This document shows positions 24,804-33,380 of a stretch of 38,353 nt of DNA, piece by piece. The position numbers and the translations under genes are program-made. This DNA is from Alphaproteobacteria bacterium (GTDB taxonomy: Bacteria > Pseudomonadota > Alphaproteobacteria > GCA-2731375): assembly GCA_021776235.1 (NCBI GenBank), contig JAJFGG010000042.1, forward strand, positions 1-38,353, given 5' to 3'. The notes beneath the pieces are model-generated. The model was not told the origin of the DNA, did no database searches, and saw nothing but the letters and a program-made list of their open reading frames with translations. The first letter of the stretch is position 1; every line of letters begins with the position of its first letter.

Positions 24804-26555
24804 CTACATGGCCTCGACCGGTTCGACGCCCATGATCGCCAATCCAGACGCCAAGACAAAAGCCACGCCCTGGATCAAGGCAAGTCGCGCCTGAGTGAGG
24901 TCCCTGTCTTCAACTATGATAAAGCGGAGCTGTGGTTCCGCGTTACCTTTGTTCCATAGCGCATGAAAAGCCGACGCTAACTCATTCAAATAAAAGGCAA
25001 TTCTATGCGGCTCCCTTGCCAGGGCAGCAATCTCGACAGCCCGGGGCCAACTGGCCAATTGCTTGATCAGCTCCATTTCCGCCGAATCAGTCAGGCGGTT
25101 CAGATCCGCGCCGGCTAGGTTTTCCGGTTCCCGGGGCAGTTCGGGCAGTTCCTCGGCTACCCGGCGTAAGACGGAACGGATGCGGGCATGAGCGTATTGC
25201 ACGTAGAAGACCGGGTTATCCTTGGATTGTTCCATGGCCACGTCAAAATCGAAATCCAGCGGCGCGTCGTTCTTTCGGGTCAGCATCATGAAGCGCACCA
25301 CATCACGGCCAACTTCGTCCACCAGTTCGCGCAAGGTGACGAAGTTACCGGCCCGTTTCGACATGCGTACGACCTGGCCGCCGCGCAAAAGGCGTACCAT
25401 CTGGCAAAGACGTACATCCAAATTTGCCTGGTCGTCGCTCAAGGCCCGCACGGCGGCCTTCATGCGCTTGATATAGCCGCCGTGGTCGGCGCCCCAGACA
25501 TCCACCATTTGCCTGTAACCGCGCTCTACCTTGTTGTGGTGATAAGCGATATCGGCGGCGAAATAGGTCCAGCTGCCGTCGGATTTTTGCAAGGGCCGGT
25601 CCACGTCGTCACCGAACTGGCTTGCCTTGAACAAGGTCTGCGGCCGTGGTTCCCAGTCATCGGGAGTTTTGCCCTTGGGCGGCTCCAGGATGCCGGTGTA
25701 AATCAGATCCTTTTTTTGCAGGGCCGCCAGGGCGCTGTCGATGCCGCCATCACTGTGCAGACTGTCTTCTGAAAAAAAGACCTGCTGTTCGATTCCAAGG
25801 CTGGCCAAATCGCCGCGCACCAGATCCATCATGGCGGAGACGGCAAAGCGCCGGAATTCAGCCAACCAGTCTGCTTCGGCCAGGCCAAGCCATTTGTCAC
25901 CATCACGGTCGGCCATGGCTTGTCCCGCGGGAACCAGATAGTCCCCTGGATATAAACCTTCGGGAATGTCTCCAATCGCCTCACCCAGCGCCTCCCGGTA
26001 GCGCAAATGCAGGGACCGCGCCAGTACATCGACCTGCGCACCGGCGTCGTTGATGTAATATTCCTTGCATACCGTGTAGCCGACCTTGGCCAGCAGATTG
26101 GCCAGGGCATCACCATAAACCGCGCCACGGACATGGCCGATATGCAACGGTCCCGTGGGATTGGCGGAAACATATTCGATGTTGATCTTCTCGCCCGCCG
26201 CCATCTGGGAATCGCCATAGGCGATGCCAGACCTCAACACGTCGCCCAACCGGGCCCGCCAAAACTCGGCCGAAAGACGCAGGTTGATGAAACCCGGCCC
26301 AGCAATTTCGGCCGCCGCCACCTCGCCCAGGCCCGCTAGACGCTCGGCCAGGGCGGCGGCAATATCCCGCGGTTTCATCCCAGCTTGTTTCGTTAGCACC
26401 AACGCGGCGTTGGTCGCCACGTCGCCATGTGAGGAGTCGCGCGGCGCCTCGACCGCCAGGTTGGAGAGATCCAGGCCCGCCGGCAGGACACCATCGTCGG
26501 CCAGGCTGCCAACCATGGCAATCACCTGTTCACGGATATAGGTAAAGGGATTCAT
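24804..26555 (-). CDS. argS: Arginyl-tRNA synthetase
   Basis: A class I aminoacyl-tRNA synthetase of 583 residues that charges tRNA-Arg. The N-terminal additional domain spans about 1-115. The HIGH motif is [12 protein letters not shown] (133-144), and [10 protein letters not shown] just before it is ArgS-specific. RMSKRAGN (near 370) is the KMSKS-type loop. The C-terminal DALR anticodon-binding domain covers about 450-583. The ATG at 26555 is a family-typical start ([11 protein letters not shown]). It lies 45 bases downstream of dgt. Confidence 0.96.
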   Translation of the reverse strand: MNPFTYIREQVIAMVGSLADDGVLPAGLDLSNLAVEAPRDSSHGDVATNAALVLTKQAGMKPRDIAAALAERLAGLGEVAAAEIAGPGFINLRLSAEFWRARLGDVLRSGIAYGDSQMAAGEKINIEYVSANPTGPLHIGHVRGAVYGDALANLLAKVGYTVCKEYYINDAGAQVDVLARSLHLRYREALGEAIGDIPEGLYPGDYLVPAGQAMADRDGDKWLGLAEADWLAEFRRFAVSAMMDLVRGDLASLGIEQQVFFSEDSLHSDGGIDSALAALQKKDLIYTGILEPPKGKTPDDWEPRPQTLFKASQFGDDVDRPLQKSDGSWTYFAADIAYHHNKVERGYRQMVDVWGADHGGYIKRMKAAVRALSDDQANLDVRLCQMVRLLRGGQVVRMSKRAGNFVTLRELVDEVGRDVVRFMMLTRKNDAPLDFDFDVAMEQSKDNPVFYVQYAHARIRSVLRRVAEELPELPREPENLAGADLNRLTDSAEMELIKQLASWPRAVEIAALAREPHRIAFYLNELASAFHALWNKGNAEPQLRFIIVEDRDLTQARLALIQGVAFVLASGLAIMGVEPVEAM

Positions 26556-26600
26556 GATTTTCGGGTCGTTCCTCGGGCAATGATCTTGGGCAAAGTGGTA

Positions 26601-27746
26601 TTAGGTAACTTGGCCAAAATGGCGACGGTGTGCTTCCAGAGCGAAGCGGTCGGTCATGCCGGCGATGAAATCAGCAACCCGGCGCGGTGTATCGGGCATA
26701 TCGGTGCCGCGAGCGACCGGCAGCCGTTCCGGTTGGGCCGTATACAACCCGAACAAATCGCTGACAACCCGGCCGGCTTTTTCGGTCATGCGGTTAACCC
26801 TTGGATGGCGATACATCTTCTCGTAGAGAAATGATTTCAAGACCTTTTGCGCCACGGTCATGGTGTCGGAAAACGCGATTACCGGATGGGACAAAGCGCG
26901 AATATCCTCTACCTTTTGCGCCCCTGTACTGGACAGTCTGGTCCGGCTTTCAGAAATGACATCATCGACCATGGCGCCGATCAGACGCCGCACGGTTTCA
27001 TGCACCAACTGCTCCCGGCTTAAATCCCTGTACCGCGCCCGCAGTTCCGCCAACACAGGGGCAACCAGCGGCACCTGCACCAGATCATCGGCGGAAAACA
27101 ATTCGGCCCGCAGACCATCGTCGATATCATGATTGTCGTAGGCAATATCGTCGGCCAATGCGGCCACCTGTGCTTCCGGGCCGGCATAGGTCGCTAGTTC
27201 CAGGTCATGGCGGGCAGTGTATTCCGCCGTCGCCAGTGGTAACGGTAGGTCCAGCACCGGGCCATTGTGTTTCACAGTGCCTTCAAGGGCCTCCCAGGTC
27301 AGATTCAAGCCGGCAAAATCCGCATAGCGATGTTCCAGGAGAGTGATGACGCGCAAGGCCTGGGCATTGTGATCGAAGCCGCCGTAGGGCTGCATCAGTT
27401 CGTTCAGTACGTCTTCACCGGCATGGCCAAACGGCGTGTGGCCCAGATCATGGGCCAGGGCGAGGGCTTCAGCCAAATCCTCGTTCAGGTCCAAGGCACG
27501 GCAGATGGAACGGGCGATCTGCGCCACCTCCAGGGAATGGGTCAGACGGGTGCGGTAATGATCGCCTTCGTGATAGACAAAGACCTGGGTCTTGTATTGC
27601 AGGCGGCGAAAGGCGGCGGAATGGATAATGCGGTCCCGGTCTCTCTGAAATGCGGTTCTGGTTGCGCTTTCGGGCTCGTCAAATAACCTTCCCCGGCTGT
27701 TTTCCGGACGGCTGGCATAAGCGGCGAGGGTCTTTGAATCGGCCAT
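26601..27746 (-). CDS. dgt: Deoxyguanosinetriphosphate triphosphohydrolase-like protein
   Basis: An HD-domain dNTP triphosphohydrolase of 381 residues that removes tripolyphosphate from dNTPs to control nucleotide pools. RDRDRIIHSAAFRRLQYKTQ (35-54) is the dGTPase hallmark. HD-domain metal ligands are His70 in TRLTHSLEV and His99-Asp100 in ALAHDLGHTPFGHAGE; a later aspartate is in ALADDIAYDNHDIDDG. I use the ATG at 27746 (MADSKTLAAY); an in-frame GTG at 27773 would add nine residues. It leads the long minus-strand block and diverges from erpA across 98 bases. Confidence 0.92.
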   Translation of the reverse strand: MADSKTLAAYASRPENSRGRLFDEPESATRTAFQRDRDRIIHSAAFRRLQYKTQVFVYHEGDHYRTRLTHSLEVAQIARSICRALDLNEDLAEALALAHDLGHTPFGHAGEDVLNELMQPYGGFDHNAQALRVITLLEHRYADFAGLNLTWEALEGTVKHNGPVLDLPLPLATAEYTARHDLELATYAGPEAQVAALADDIAYDNHDIDDGLRAELFSADDLVQVPLVAPVLAELRARYRDLSREQLVHETVRRLIGAMVDDVISESRTRLSSTGAQKVEDIRALSHPVIAFSDTMTVAQKVLKSFLYEKMYRHPRVNRMTEKAGRVVSDLFGLYTAQPERLPVARGTDMPDTPRRVADFIAGMTDRFALEAHRRHFGQVT

Positions 27747-27786
27747 GACCGGCAACCTAACGCCATTTGCCACAGGGGGGAACCGA

Positions 27787-27814
27787 TTGACTTTTCAGTT
27801 CCTGATCTTACATT
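27787..27814 (+). promoter_or_regulatory. Candidate sigma-70-type promoter of erpA
   Basis: TTGACT (27787-27792) and TACATT (27809-27814) are separated by 16 bases, about 30 bases before the erpA ATG. The match to the consensus is partial, and it was found by eye. Confidence 0.35.
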
Positions 27815-27844
27815 CAGTTAACTTATTGGGGATAAGGTGAGTAG

Positions 27845-28201
27845 ATGTCTGATAGCACGCAAATTGATGCAGCGGGGGGCGATGTAACCCTCACGGGGGA
27901 CGCTGCCAAACGTATTGCCTTTCTCATGCAGCAGGAAGGCGAGGACGCGAAGCTGCGGATTGAAGTGCAGGGCGGCGGTTGCTCCGGCTTCAGTTACGGC
28001 TTCCGCTTTGACACCCAGGTCAATGATGATGATCTGATCATTGAACTGGATGAGGCCGTGGTTCTGATTGATGAAACTTCGTTGCAGTTTCTGGGTGGGG
28101 CCAGGATCGATTATGTTGAAGATCTGATGGCCGCCGCGTTCCGCATAGATAATCCGAACGCGTCATCCGCCTGCGGTTGCGGCACCTCCTTCGCCATCTA
28201 G
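27845..28201 (+). CDS. erpA: Iron-sulfur cluster insertion protein ErpA (A-type carrier)
   Basis: An A-type Fe-S carrier of 118 residues that passes clusters to apoenzymes. The three ligand cysteines are Cys46 in GGGCSGFSYGF and Cys110/Cys112 in the C-terminal ACGCGTSF. The block LRIEVQGGGCSGFSY and the ending CGCGTSFAI place it with ErpA rather than IscA, although the two are hard to separate by eye. AAGGTGAG lies a few bases before the ATG. It diverges from dgt, a recurrent arrangement in alphaproteobacteria, and is followed by xthA after 36 bases. Confidence 0.88.
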   Translation: MSDSTQIDAAGGDVTLTGDAAKRIAFLMQQEGEDAKLRIEVQGGGCSGFSYGFRFDTQVNDDDLIIELDEAVVLIDETSLQFLGGARIDYVEDLMAAAFRIDNPNASSACGCGTSFAI

Positions 28202-28237
28202 CTTAGGCCTTGCCTTTGCCGTGCAGGCCATGGCTCT

Positions 28238-29017
28238 ATGGCGCTCATGGAAATTGCCACCTGGAATGTCAATTCGATCAAGGCGCGGCTGCCCCGCGTC
28301 CTGGAATGGCTGGAACAGGCCCAACCGGACGTGGCGTTGTTGCAGGAATTGAAGGTCACGGATGAGGCCTTTCCTTATCAGCCCATCGAAGATCTTGGCT
28401 ACAACACTGCCGTGCATGGGCAAAAAACCTATAATGGTGTCGCCATCCTGGCGAAACGGCCAATTGAGGATGTGCAGCGCGGTTTGCCCGGCGATGACAG
28501 TGACGAGCAGGCCCGTTATATCGAAGCCGTCGTCGATAAGGTGCGGGTCGCTTCCATCTACCTGCCCAACGGCAACCCGACCGACAGCGAAAAATTCCCT
28601 TACAAACTGGCCTGGATGGACCGATTGGTGGCCCATGCCAAAGAGCTGTTGGTGTTCGAGGACGCGACGGTTCTGGGGGGCGACTACAACATTATTCCAG
28701 AAGACCGGGACTGCCATGACCCGGCCGGTTTTGCCAGCGATGCCTTATGCCTGCCGGAAAGCCGCGCCAGGTGGCGGCAGTTGCTTTACCTGGGTCTGAC
28801 GGAGGCATTCCGGGCCCGGCATCCCGATATGACCGCTTACAGCTATTGGGACTACCAGGCCGGGGCCTGGCAAAAAGACAACGGCGTCCGCATCGACCAT
28901 CTATTGCTAAGCCCGCAGGCCGCCGATCGCCTGGGCGCCGTGGAGATCGACCGCACCCCGCGCGGCAAGGAACGCCCGTCGGACCACACGCCTGTATGGT
29001 GTGAGATCGAAGAATAG
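28238..29017 (+). CDS. xthA: Exodeoxyribonuclease III
   Basis: An AP endonuclease / 3'-5' exonuclease of the exonuclease III family, 259 residues, for base-excision repair. ATWNVNSIKARL (7-18) holds the Asn of the metal site. LLQELKV (34-40) holds Glu37, and GGDYNIIPEDRD is the conserved DxN segment. The C-terminal GVRIDHLLLS and PSDHTPVW supply the catalytic Asp-His pair. The ATG at 28238 (MALMEIATWN) and the ATG at 28247 (MEIATWN) are both plausible; neither has a strong Shine-Dalgarno. It is probably co-transcribed with erpA. Confidence 0.94.
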   Translation: MALMEIATWNVNSIKARLPRVLEWLEQAQPDVALLQELKVTDEAFPYQPIEDLGYNTAVHGQKTYNGVAILAKRPIEDVQRGLPGDDSDEQARYIEAVVDKVRVASIYLPNGNPTDSEKFPYKLAWMDRLVAHAKELLVFEDATVLGGDYNIIPEDRDCHDPAGFASDALCLPESRARWRQLLYLGLTEAFRARHPDMTAYSYWDYQAGAWQKDNGVRIDHLLLSPQAADRLGAVEIDRTPRGKERPSDHTPVWCEIEE

Positions 29018-29055
29018 GTAATATTCACGGCAGCGATGCGAACCCGATGGCCGCC

Positions 29056-29844
29056 TTAGAGCATGTCGCTTGGATCCCGAAGCCGGAAATCGTTGCCGAC
29101 TGACCGGTCTTTGCCGCGCAGCAGAAACAACGAGTGGTTCGATAAATCAAAGCCACCGCGCGCGTCGTGCATTTTCCTGGCCACTTCACGGTCGTAGAGG
29201 GATGACGTCGGCATCAGGCGCAGGGTCATGCCGCGCCGGGGCCGCGCAGAGCAGTTTGCTTCCGAACCATGGGCCAAATAGACATCGTGAAAAGACATTT
29301 GACCGGCTTCCAGGATCAAATTTTCGGCCGCGGCGCCGTCGTATTCGTCAGCCTGCAATTCCTGTTGCAAAGTGTAGTTGGGATCGCTTTTCTGCTCGTG
29401 TGCCATCAGGCGCCGTGGCTTGTGGGAGCCTGGAATAATACGCAGGCAGCCGTTCTCGGTCGTGGCATCGTCCACAGCAATCCAGACGGTGCAAGTCGCC
29501 AGCGGCCGGATCGGCCAATATTCCCCGTCTTGATGAAAGGGCGTTTTCTTGCCATTGATGGCAGGCTTGGCGAAAAAGCTCATGTTCCATAGGGCGATAT
29601 CCGGGCCGATCAACTGTTCCGCCATATCCAGGATATTTGCGTCGCGGGCAAAATTCAGAAAAGCCAGATCGTAAGACAACAATGCCGGGCAATTATCCCT
29701 GAACTGGGGATAGCTGGCCAGCAAACGGTCATGGTCGCGACCGATTGCTGCCAAGGTTGCCGCCGGCAGACGATAGTCGGGGATCACATAACCTTTTTCT
29801 TGGTAATCAGCGATTTGCGCCGTACTCAACATGGGAATTGCCAT
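29056..29844 (-). CDS. Phytanoyl-CoA dioxygenase family protein
   Basis: A non-heme iron, 2-oxoglutarate-dependent oxygenase-like protein of 262 residues (PhyH family). The iron ligands appear as His104 and Asp106 in PFHQDGEYWPI and His192 in VYLAHGSEAN. Arg203/Arg204 in RPRRGMTLR would bind 2-oxoglutarate. Members hydroxylate many lipids and secondary metabolites, so the substrate is open. The ATG at 29844 was used; an in-frame TTG lies two codons upstream and another ATG at 29832. It converges with xthA and diverges from the acidic hypothetical gene. Confidence 0.85.
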   Translation of the reverse strand: MAIPMLSTAQIADYQEKGYVIPDYRLPAATLAAIGRDHDRLLASYPQFRDNCPALLSYDLAFLNFARDANILDMAEQLIGPDIALWNMSFFAKPAINGKKTPFHQDGEYWPIRPLATCTVWIAVDDATTENGCLRIIPGSHKPRRLMAHEQKSDPNYTLQQELQADEYDGAAAENLILEAGQMSFHDVYLAHGSEANCSARPRRGMTLRLMPTSSLYDREVARKMHDARGGFDLSNHSLFLLRGKDRSVGNDFRLRDPSDML

Positions 29845-30033
29845 TTGCAAACATTGCCGCGGCGGTCAGCACAGAAATTGGCACGAACTGGCTCAATCAG
29901 CGCGCTAATGGGCAACCAAAATATCTTAACCATTAATTTGCTCCTTTGCTTCTATTACTGGTCTTTATATTGCGGCCACAATCATCGGTTCGCGCTTGAC
30001 GCCTCCGTGATAACGCTGCGGGAGTAGAGCAGA

Positions 30034-30684
30034 ATGCTTGCGATACATCATATTCATGGAAATGTCCTAACGCCGCAACACAAGCGGACAAAAGGTGCCG
30101 GCCAGGATAATAACACGCCCGCCTTGGCGAGTAATCGCGATCCATTGCCGCCGCCCGCCGATACCAACACAATAACGTCCGCGGGACCGGCCAAGTCGGT
30201 GCAATCATCTTCGCCCGTGGCGCGTCTGGCCGCCATCGATATGGCAGCACTTGCCGAGGTGCGCCTGATGTTCGGGAAAATTTTTTCCGTCCTGGCCCGT
30301 GGCTTGAGTCTGGGTTTGTTGCGGCCAACCGTGGAAGCGGCGGCGCCAAACCTGCCTGAAAATTCAGGGGCCCCTAACGTCGTTGAAACCGCCAGAATGC
30401 CCTTGGCTGTCGTTACCCCCGCTTTGTTGGCAGGTGAGGACAACGATGCCGGTGAGAGTGAGGATGGCGTTGACGAAGAGAAACGGGGCGTACAGGGGGA
30501 TGAGAATGAGTACGAGGATGGTGAGGAAGATACCGATGAAAATATTGATGAAGATACCGAGGAAGATGGCGTCAAGCTGCCCCTGACAATTCAGGCCAAA
30601 GGCGCACCAGTGCCCGCGCAAGGAGATGATGTGTCAGAGCGCGCGGCATCGCCGGAGGATATCGCTCTAAATATCGTCGTGTAG
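30034..30684 (+). CDS. Hypothetical protein with highly acidic C-terminal segment
   Basis: I do not recognise this 216-residue protein. The N-terminal 60 residues are polar and proline-rich. Residues 61-100 (ARLAAIDMAALAEVRLMF, then SVLARGLSLGLLRP) could form one or two amphipathic helices. Residues 135-179 are more than half Asp/Glu, with DEDTEED-type runs, and may bind cations or a basic partner. No signal peptide or membrane helix is seen. The ATG at 30034 has GGAG about 12 bases upstream. A GC stem with a T-run follows the stop, which supports a real transcription unit. The opposite strand also has open frames here, but they look like mirror images of the acidic codons. Confidence 0.5.
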   Translation: MLAIHHIHGNVLTPQHKRTKGAGQDNNTPALASNRDPLPPPADTNTITSAGPAKSVQSSSPVARLAAIDMAALAEVRLMFGKIFSVLARGLSLGLLRPTVEAAAPNLPENSGAPNVVETARMPLAVVTPALLAGEDNDAGESEDGVDEEKRGVQGDENEYEDGEEDTDENIDEDTEEDGVKLPLTIQAKGAPVPAQGDDVSERAASPEDIALNIVV

Positions 30685-30718
30685 TAAAAGGTAGAGTTCT
30701 CGCCGGAGGGCAGATAAA

Positions 30719-30756
30719 GGGCCGACTCACACACGGCGGGCCGGCCCCTGTTTTTT
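30719..30756 (+). terminator. Rho-independent-type terminator after the acidic hypothetical gene
   Basis: GGGCCG (30719-30724) pairs with CGGCCC (30742-30747), followed within three bases by TTTTTT. The stop of the hypothetical gene is about 35 bases upstream. On the minus strand the same stem is followed by a shorter TTTAT, so it may also end the acyl-CoA dehydrogenase transcript. Confidence 0.6.
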
Positions 30757-30766
30757 GATTAAACTG

Positions 30767-31897
30767 TTACAGATCTGCGTAGCGTTTCAGGTGGTGATCC
30801 TTGTTGCCAAACATGGTGTCGATCATGGTCAGGCGCTTGAAATAGTGGCCCACGTGCAATTCGTCCGTCATGCCCATGCCGCCGTGTAATTGCACCGATT
30901 GCTGGCCCACGTAGCGGCCGGAATTGCCGATCTGCACTTTCGCGGCAGAAACGGCCTTGGCGCGCTCTACCGGGTCTTCGTCGCCGATTTTCAGGGTTAC
31001 CATATAGCACATGGACCGGGCCTGTTCGCATTCCATGAACATGTCCACCATGCGGTGCTGAAGGACCTGAAATTTTGACAAGGGCACGCCGAACTGCACC
31101 CGTGTCTTGAGGTATTCGTTGGTAGTTTCCTGCAAAACGTCCATGCAGCCAACGGACTCCGCGCAGATGGCGGCAATGGCCTGGCCAACCACCTCTTCCA
31201 TCAGTGCCGCACCGCCGCCAACCGCGCCTAAAACCGCATCTGCACCAACCGCGACGCCATCCAGTTCCAATTCCGAGGCGCGCAAGCCGTCCACGGTGGG
31301 ATAGTCTCGCCGGCTCAAGCCGTTGCAATTGTTGTCGACCAGGAACAAGGTAATGCCATCGGCATCACGGCTGCCGCCCGAGGTGCGGGCCGAAACGATA
31401 ATCTTGTCCGCGGTGGCGGCGTGAAAGACCACGCCCTTGTGGCCGTTCAGGATGTAACCGTCGCCGCTTTTCTCAGCCTTGCATTCCACGTCGTTGAGAT
31501 CAAAGCGCGATTGCCGTTCGGCATAGCCAAATGCCAACTTCAATTCGCCGGCACCGAGCTTGGGCAGCAGTTCGGTTTTATGTTTCTCGCTACCCCCCGC
31601 CATGAGAAAGCCGCCGCCTATGATCACCGATGACATATAAGGCTCCACCACCAGGCCGCGGCCGAATTCTTCCATCAAAACCATGGTATCCACGGCGCCA
31701 CCGCCAATGCCGCCATATTCTTCCGGCAGGGGCAGCGCCAACCAGCCCAGTTCGGCCATTTTGGCCCAATTGTCCTCGCTGTAGCCAATGTCAGTGGCGA
31801 CCAGCTTACGGCGCGATTCCAGCTCGTATTCCTCGCGCACAAACCGCTGCACACTGTCTTTCAGCAGTTGTTGTTCTTCGCTGAGGGAAAAATCCAT
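30767..31897 (-). CDS. Acyl-CoA dehydrogenase family protein, likely non-catalytic partner subunit
   Basis: An acyl-CoA dehydrogenase-fold flavoprotein of 376 residues. The N-terminal helical domain begins DFSLSEEQQLLKDSVQRFV. The flavin-binding middle is LAFGYAERQSRFD, and VQLHGGMGMTDELHVGHYFKRL (336-357) is the C-terminal FAD/dimer block. The usual catalytic glutamate is not evident: the C-terminal end reads TMFGNKDHH, and the helix-G position where the two neighbours have Glu-Arg reads Gly238-Gln239. This fits the non-catalytic subunit of alpha2-beta2 enzymes such as FadE26/27. AGGAGA precedes the ATG by six bases. It is last in a three-gene run, 93 bases after its neighbour. Confidence 0.88.
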   Translation of the reverse strand: MDFSLSEEQQLLKDSVQRFVREEYELESRRKLVATDIGYSEDNWAKMAELGWLALPLPEEYGGIGGGAVDTMVLMEEFGRGLVVEPYMSSVIIGGGFLMAGGSEKHKTELLPKLGAGELKLAFGYAERQSRFDLNDVECKAEKSGDGYILNGHKGVVFHAATADKIIVSARTSGGSRDADGITLFLVDNNCNGLSRRDYPTVDGLRASELELDGVAVGADAVLGAVGGGAALMEEVVGQAIAAICAESVGCMDVLQETTNEYLKTRVQFGVPLSKFQVLQHRMVDMFMECEQARSMCYMVTLKIGDEDPVERAKAVSAAKVQIGNSGRYVGQQSVQLHGGMGMTDELHVGHYFKRLTMIDTMFGNKDHHLKRYADL

Positions 31898-31990
31898 GAC
31901 GCTCTCCTAGCAATTTTTTATATCCATCAACTAGCATGATCAGGCGGCGCCGCAAAGCATGCATCTCCCGCCGTCCGCGATTACGGCTCG

Positions 31991-33172
31991 CTACATGCCC
32001 AGCACGGCCTTTGAAAGAATATTACGCTGGATCTCGTTCGAGCCCGCGTAGATCGCGGTCTTGCGGTAATTGAAATACTGCGGTGCCGCAGGCGCCGCGT
32101 AATCCGGCCCCACGGACGGCTCGTTGTAGCCATGGACCAGGGCGTCACTGATATGGGGATTGCCGTAATAGGCGACCGCCTGCAAGGTCAGTTCCGAAGC
32201 CAATTGCTGCAGGTCGGTGCCGATGATTTTCAGATATGATGCCTCGGCGCCCGGACGGCTGTTGCCCAAGGTGCGCAGCTCGAGAAATTCATAACTGCGC
32301 AATTGCACTTCATAGTCGGCCAATCGGGCTGCAAAGGCCGGATCGGCGCAGAGCGGCGCGCCACCGGTCAGTTCCTGTCGGGCGACGCCGCGCAGTCGAT
32401 GCAGCTGCTGTTTCAAACTGCCCGTCAAACTGTTGGACCGTTCGAACAGCAACAGAAATTTGGCATAGGTCCAACCCTGGTTCTCCTGACCGATCAGATT
32501 TTCCGCAGGCACCCTGACATCCGTGAAGAACACGCTGTTGACTTCATGCGAGCCATCGATGGTTATGATCGGCGTAACGTCAATGCCTGGACTATTCATA
32601 TCGATTAACAGGAATGAAATTCCTTCCTGAGGCTTGCCCTCGGTCGACGTACGGACCAGGCAGAAAATCCAATCGGCATACTGCGCCAGTGTGGTCCAGG
32701 TCTTGGTGCCATTGACGATGTAGTCATCCCCGTCCCGCACCGCTTTGGTCTGCAGCGATGCCAGGTCCGAGCCGGAACCTGGTTCCGAGTAACCCTGGCA
32801 CCACCAGGCCGTGCTATCCAATATATCGGGCAAGAAGCGTTGCTTCTGTTCTTCACTGCCATAAGTGAAGATGACAGGCGCCACCATGCGCACGCCAAAG
32901 GGAATGACCGGTGGGCAGCACCCTTCGACCTGTTCGTTCTGAAACAGATAATGCTGGGTGGGGTTCCATTCCACGCCACCCAGCGCAACCGGCCAATGGG
33001 GCGCGAACCAGCCTTGCTCATTCAACTTCTTTTGCCAGAAGACAAAATCTTCCTTGTCCAGGTGCAAGCCGCGCCGGACTTTATCCGCCAGGTCCGCGGG
33101 CAAATTTGCCTGGATAAACTGGCGTACTTCAGCCTGAAAAGCCAAATCCTCCGGGCGGTAATGCATGTCCAT
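31991..33172 (-). CDS. Acyl-CoA dehydrogenase
   Basis: An acyl-CoA dehydrogenase of 393 residues. WWCQGYSEPGSGSDLASLQT (123-142) is the flavin-binding signature, and NGTKTWTTLAQYADW follows. The C-terminal segment is YAGSNEIQRNIL: Ala occupies the position of the catalytic Glu of medium-chain enzymes. A candidate base is Glu244 in LLLFERSNS, matching the helix-G glutamate of isovaleryl-CoA dehydrogenase and FadE26-type enzymes. AGGAG lies six bases before the ATG at 33172. It aligns without gaps to the next gene over at least the first 250 residues, so the two are paralogues. The substrate may be a branched, steroid-like or CoA-linked ring compound. Confidence 0.9.
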   Translation of the reverse strand: MDMHYRPEDLAFQAEVRQFIQANLPADLADKVRRGLHLDKEDFVFWQKKLNEQGWFAPHWPVALGGVEWNPTQHYLFQNEQVEGCCPPVIPFGVRMVAPVIFTYGSEEQKQRFLPDILDSTAWWCQGYSEPGSGSDLASLQTKAVRDGDDYIVNGTKTWTTLAQYADWIFCLVRTSTEGKPQEGISFLLIDMNSPGIDVTPIITIDGSHEVNSVFFTDVRVPAENLIGQENQGWTYAKFLLLFERSNSLTGSLKQQLHRLRGVARQELTGGAPLCADPAFAARLADYEVQLRSYEFLELRTLGNSRPGAEASYLKIIGTDLQQLASELTLQAVAYYGNPHISDALVHGYNEPSVGPDYAAPAAPQYFNYRKTAIYAGSNEIQRNILSKAVLGM

Positions 33173-33380
33173 AGCGGGCTCCTAAAACGAGAAAAAAGCG
33201 CGGGTATCGGTATGCCCCATGGTCAGGGCAATTCCGCCAATTGACGATAGGCGACCGCGCCGGCACCCGGCAATGCGGCTGGTATTGCGCGCGGCGAGGA
33301 CGGTGCCGCCGGCTGGGCGCTAGGGCGGCCGGTTCGTTTTGCTGCTTGTCGGCGTTGTTTAAGATTCATGGCAGCAGATT

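Noticed and set aside
30364-30621. Antisense ORF rich in Ile, Leu and Phe, resembling membrane helices, opposite the acidic gene
   Set aside because: Asp and Glu codons (GAN) read in reverse give NTC codons for Phe, Leu, Ile and Val, so the hydrophobicity is an automatic mirror of the acidic run.
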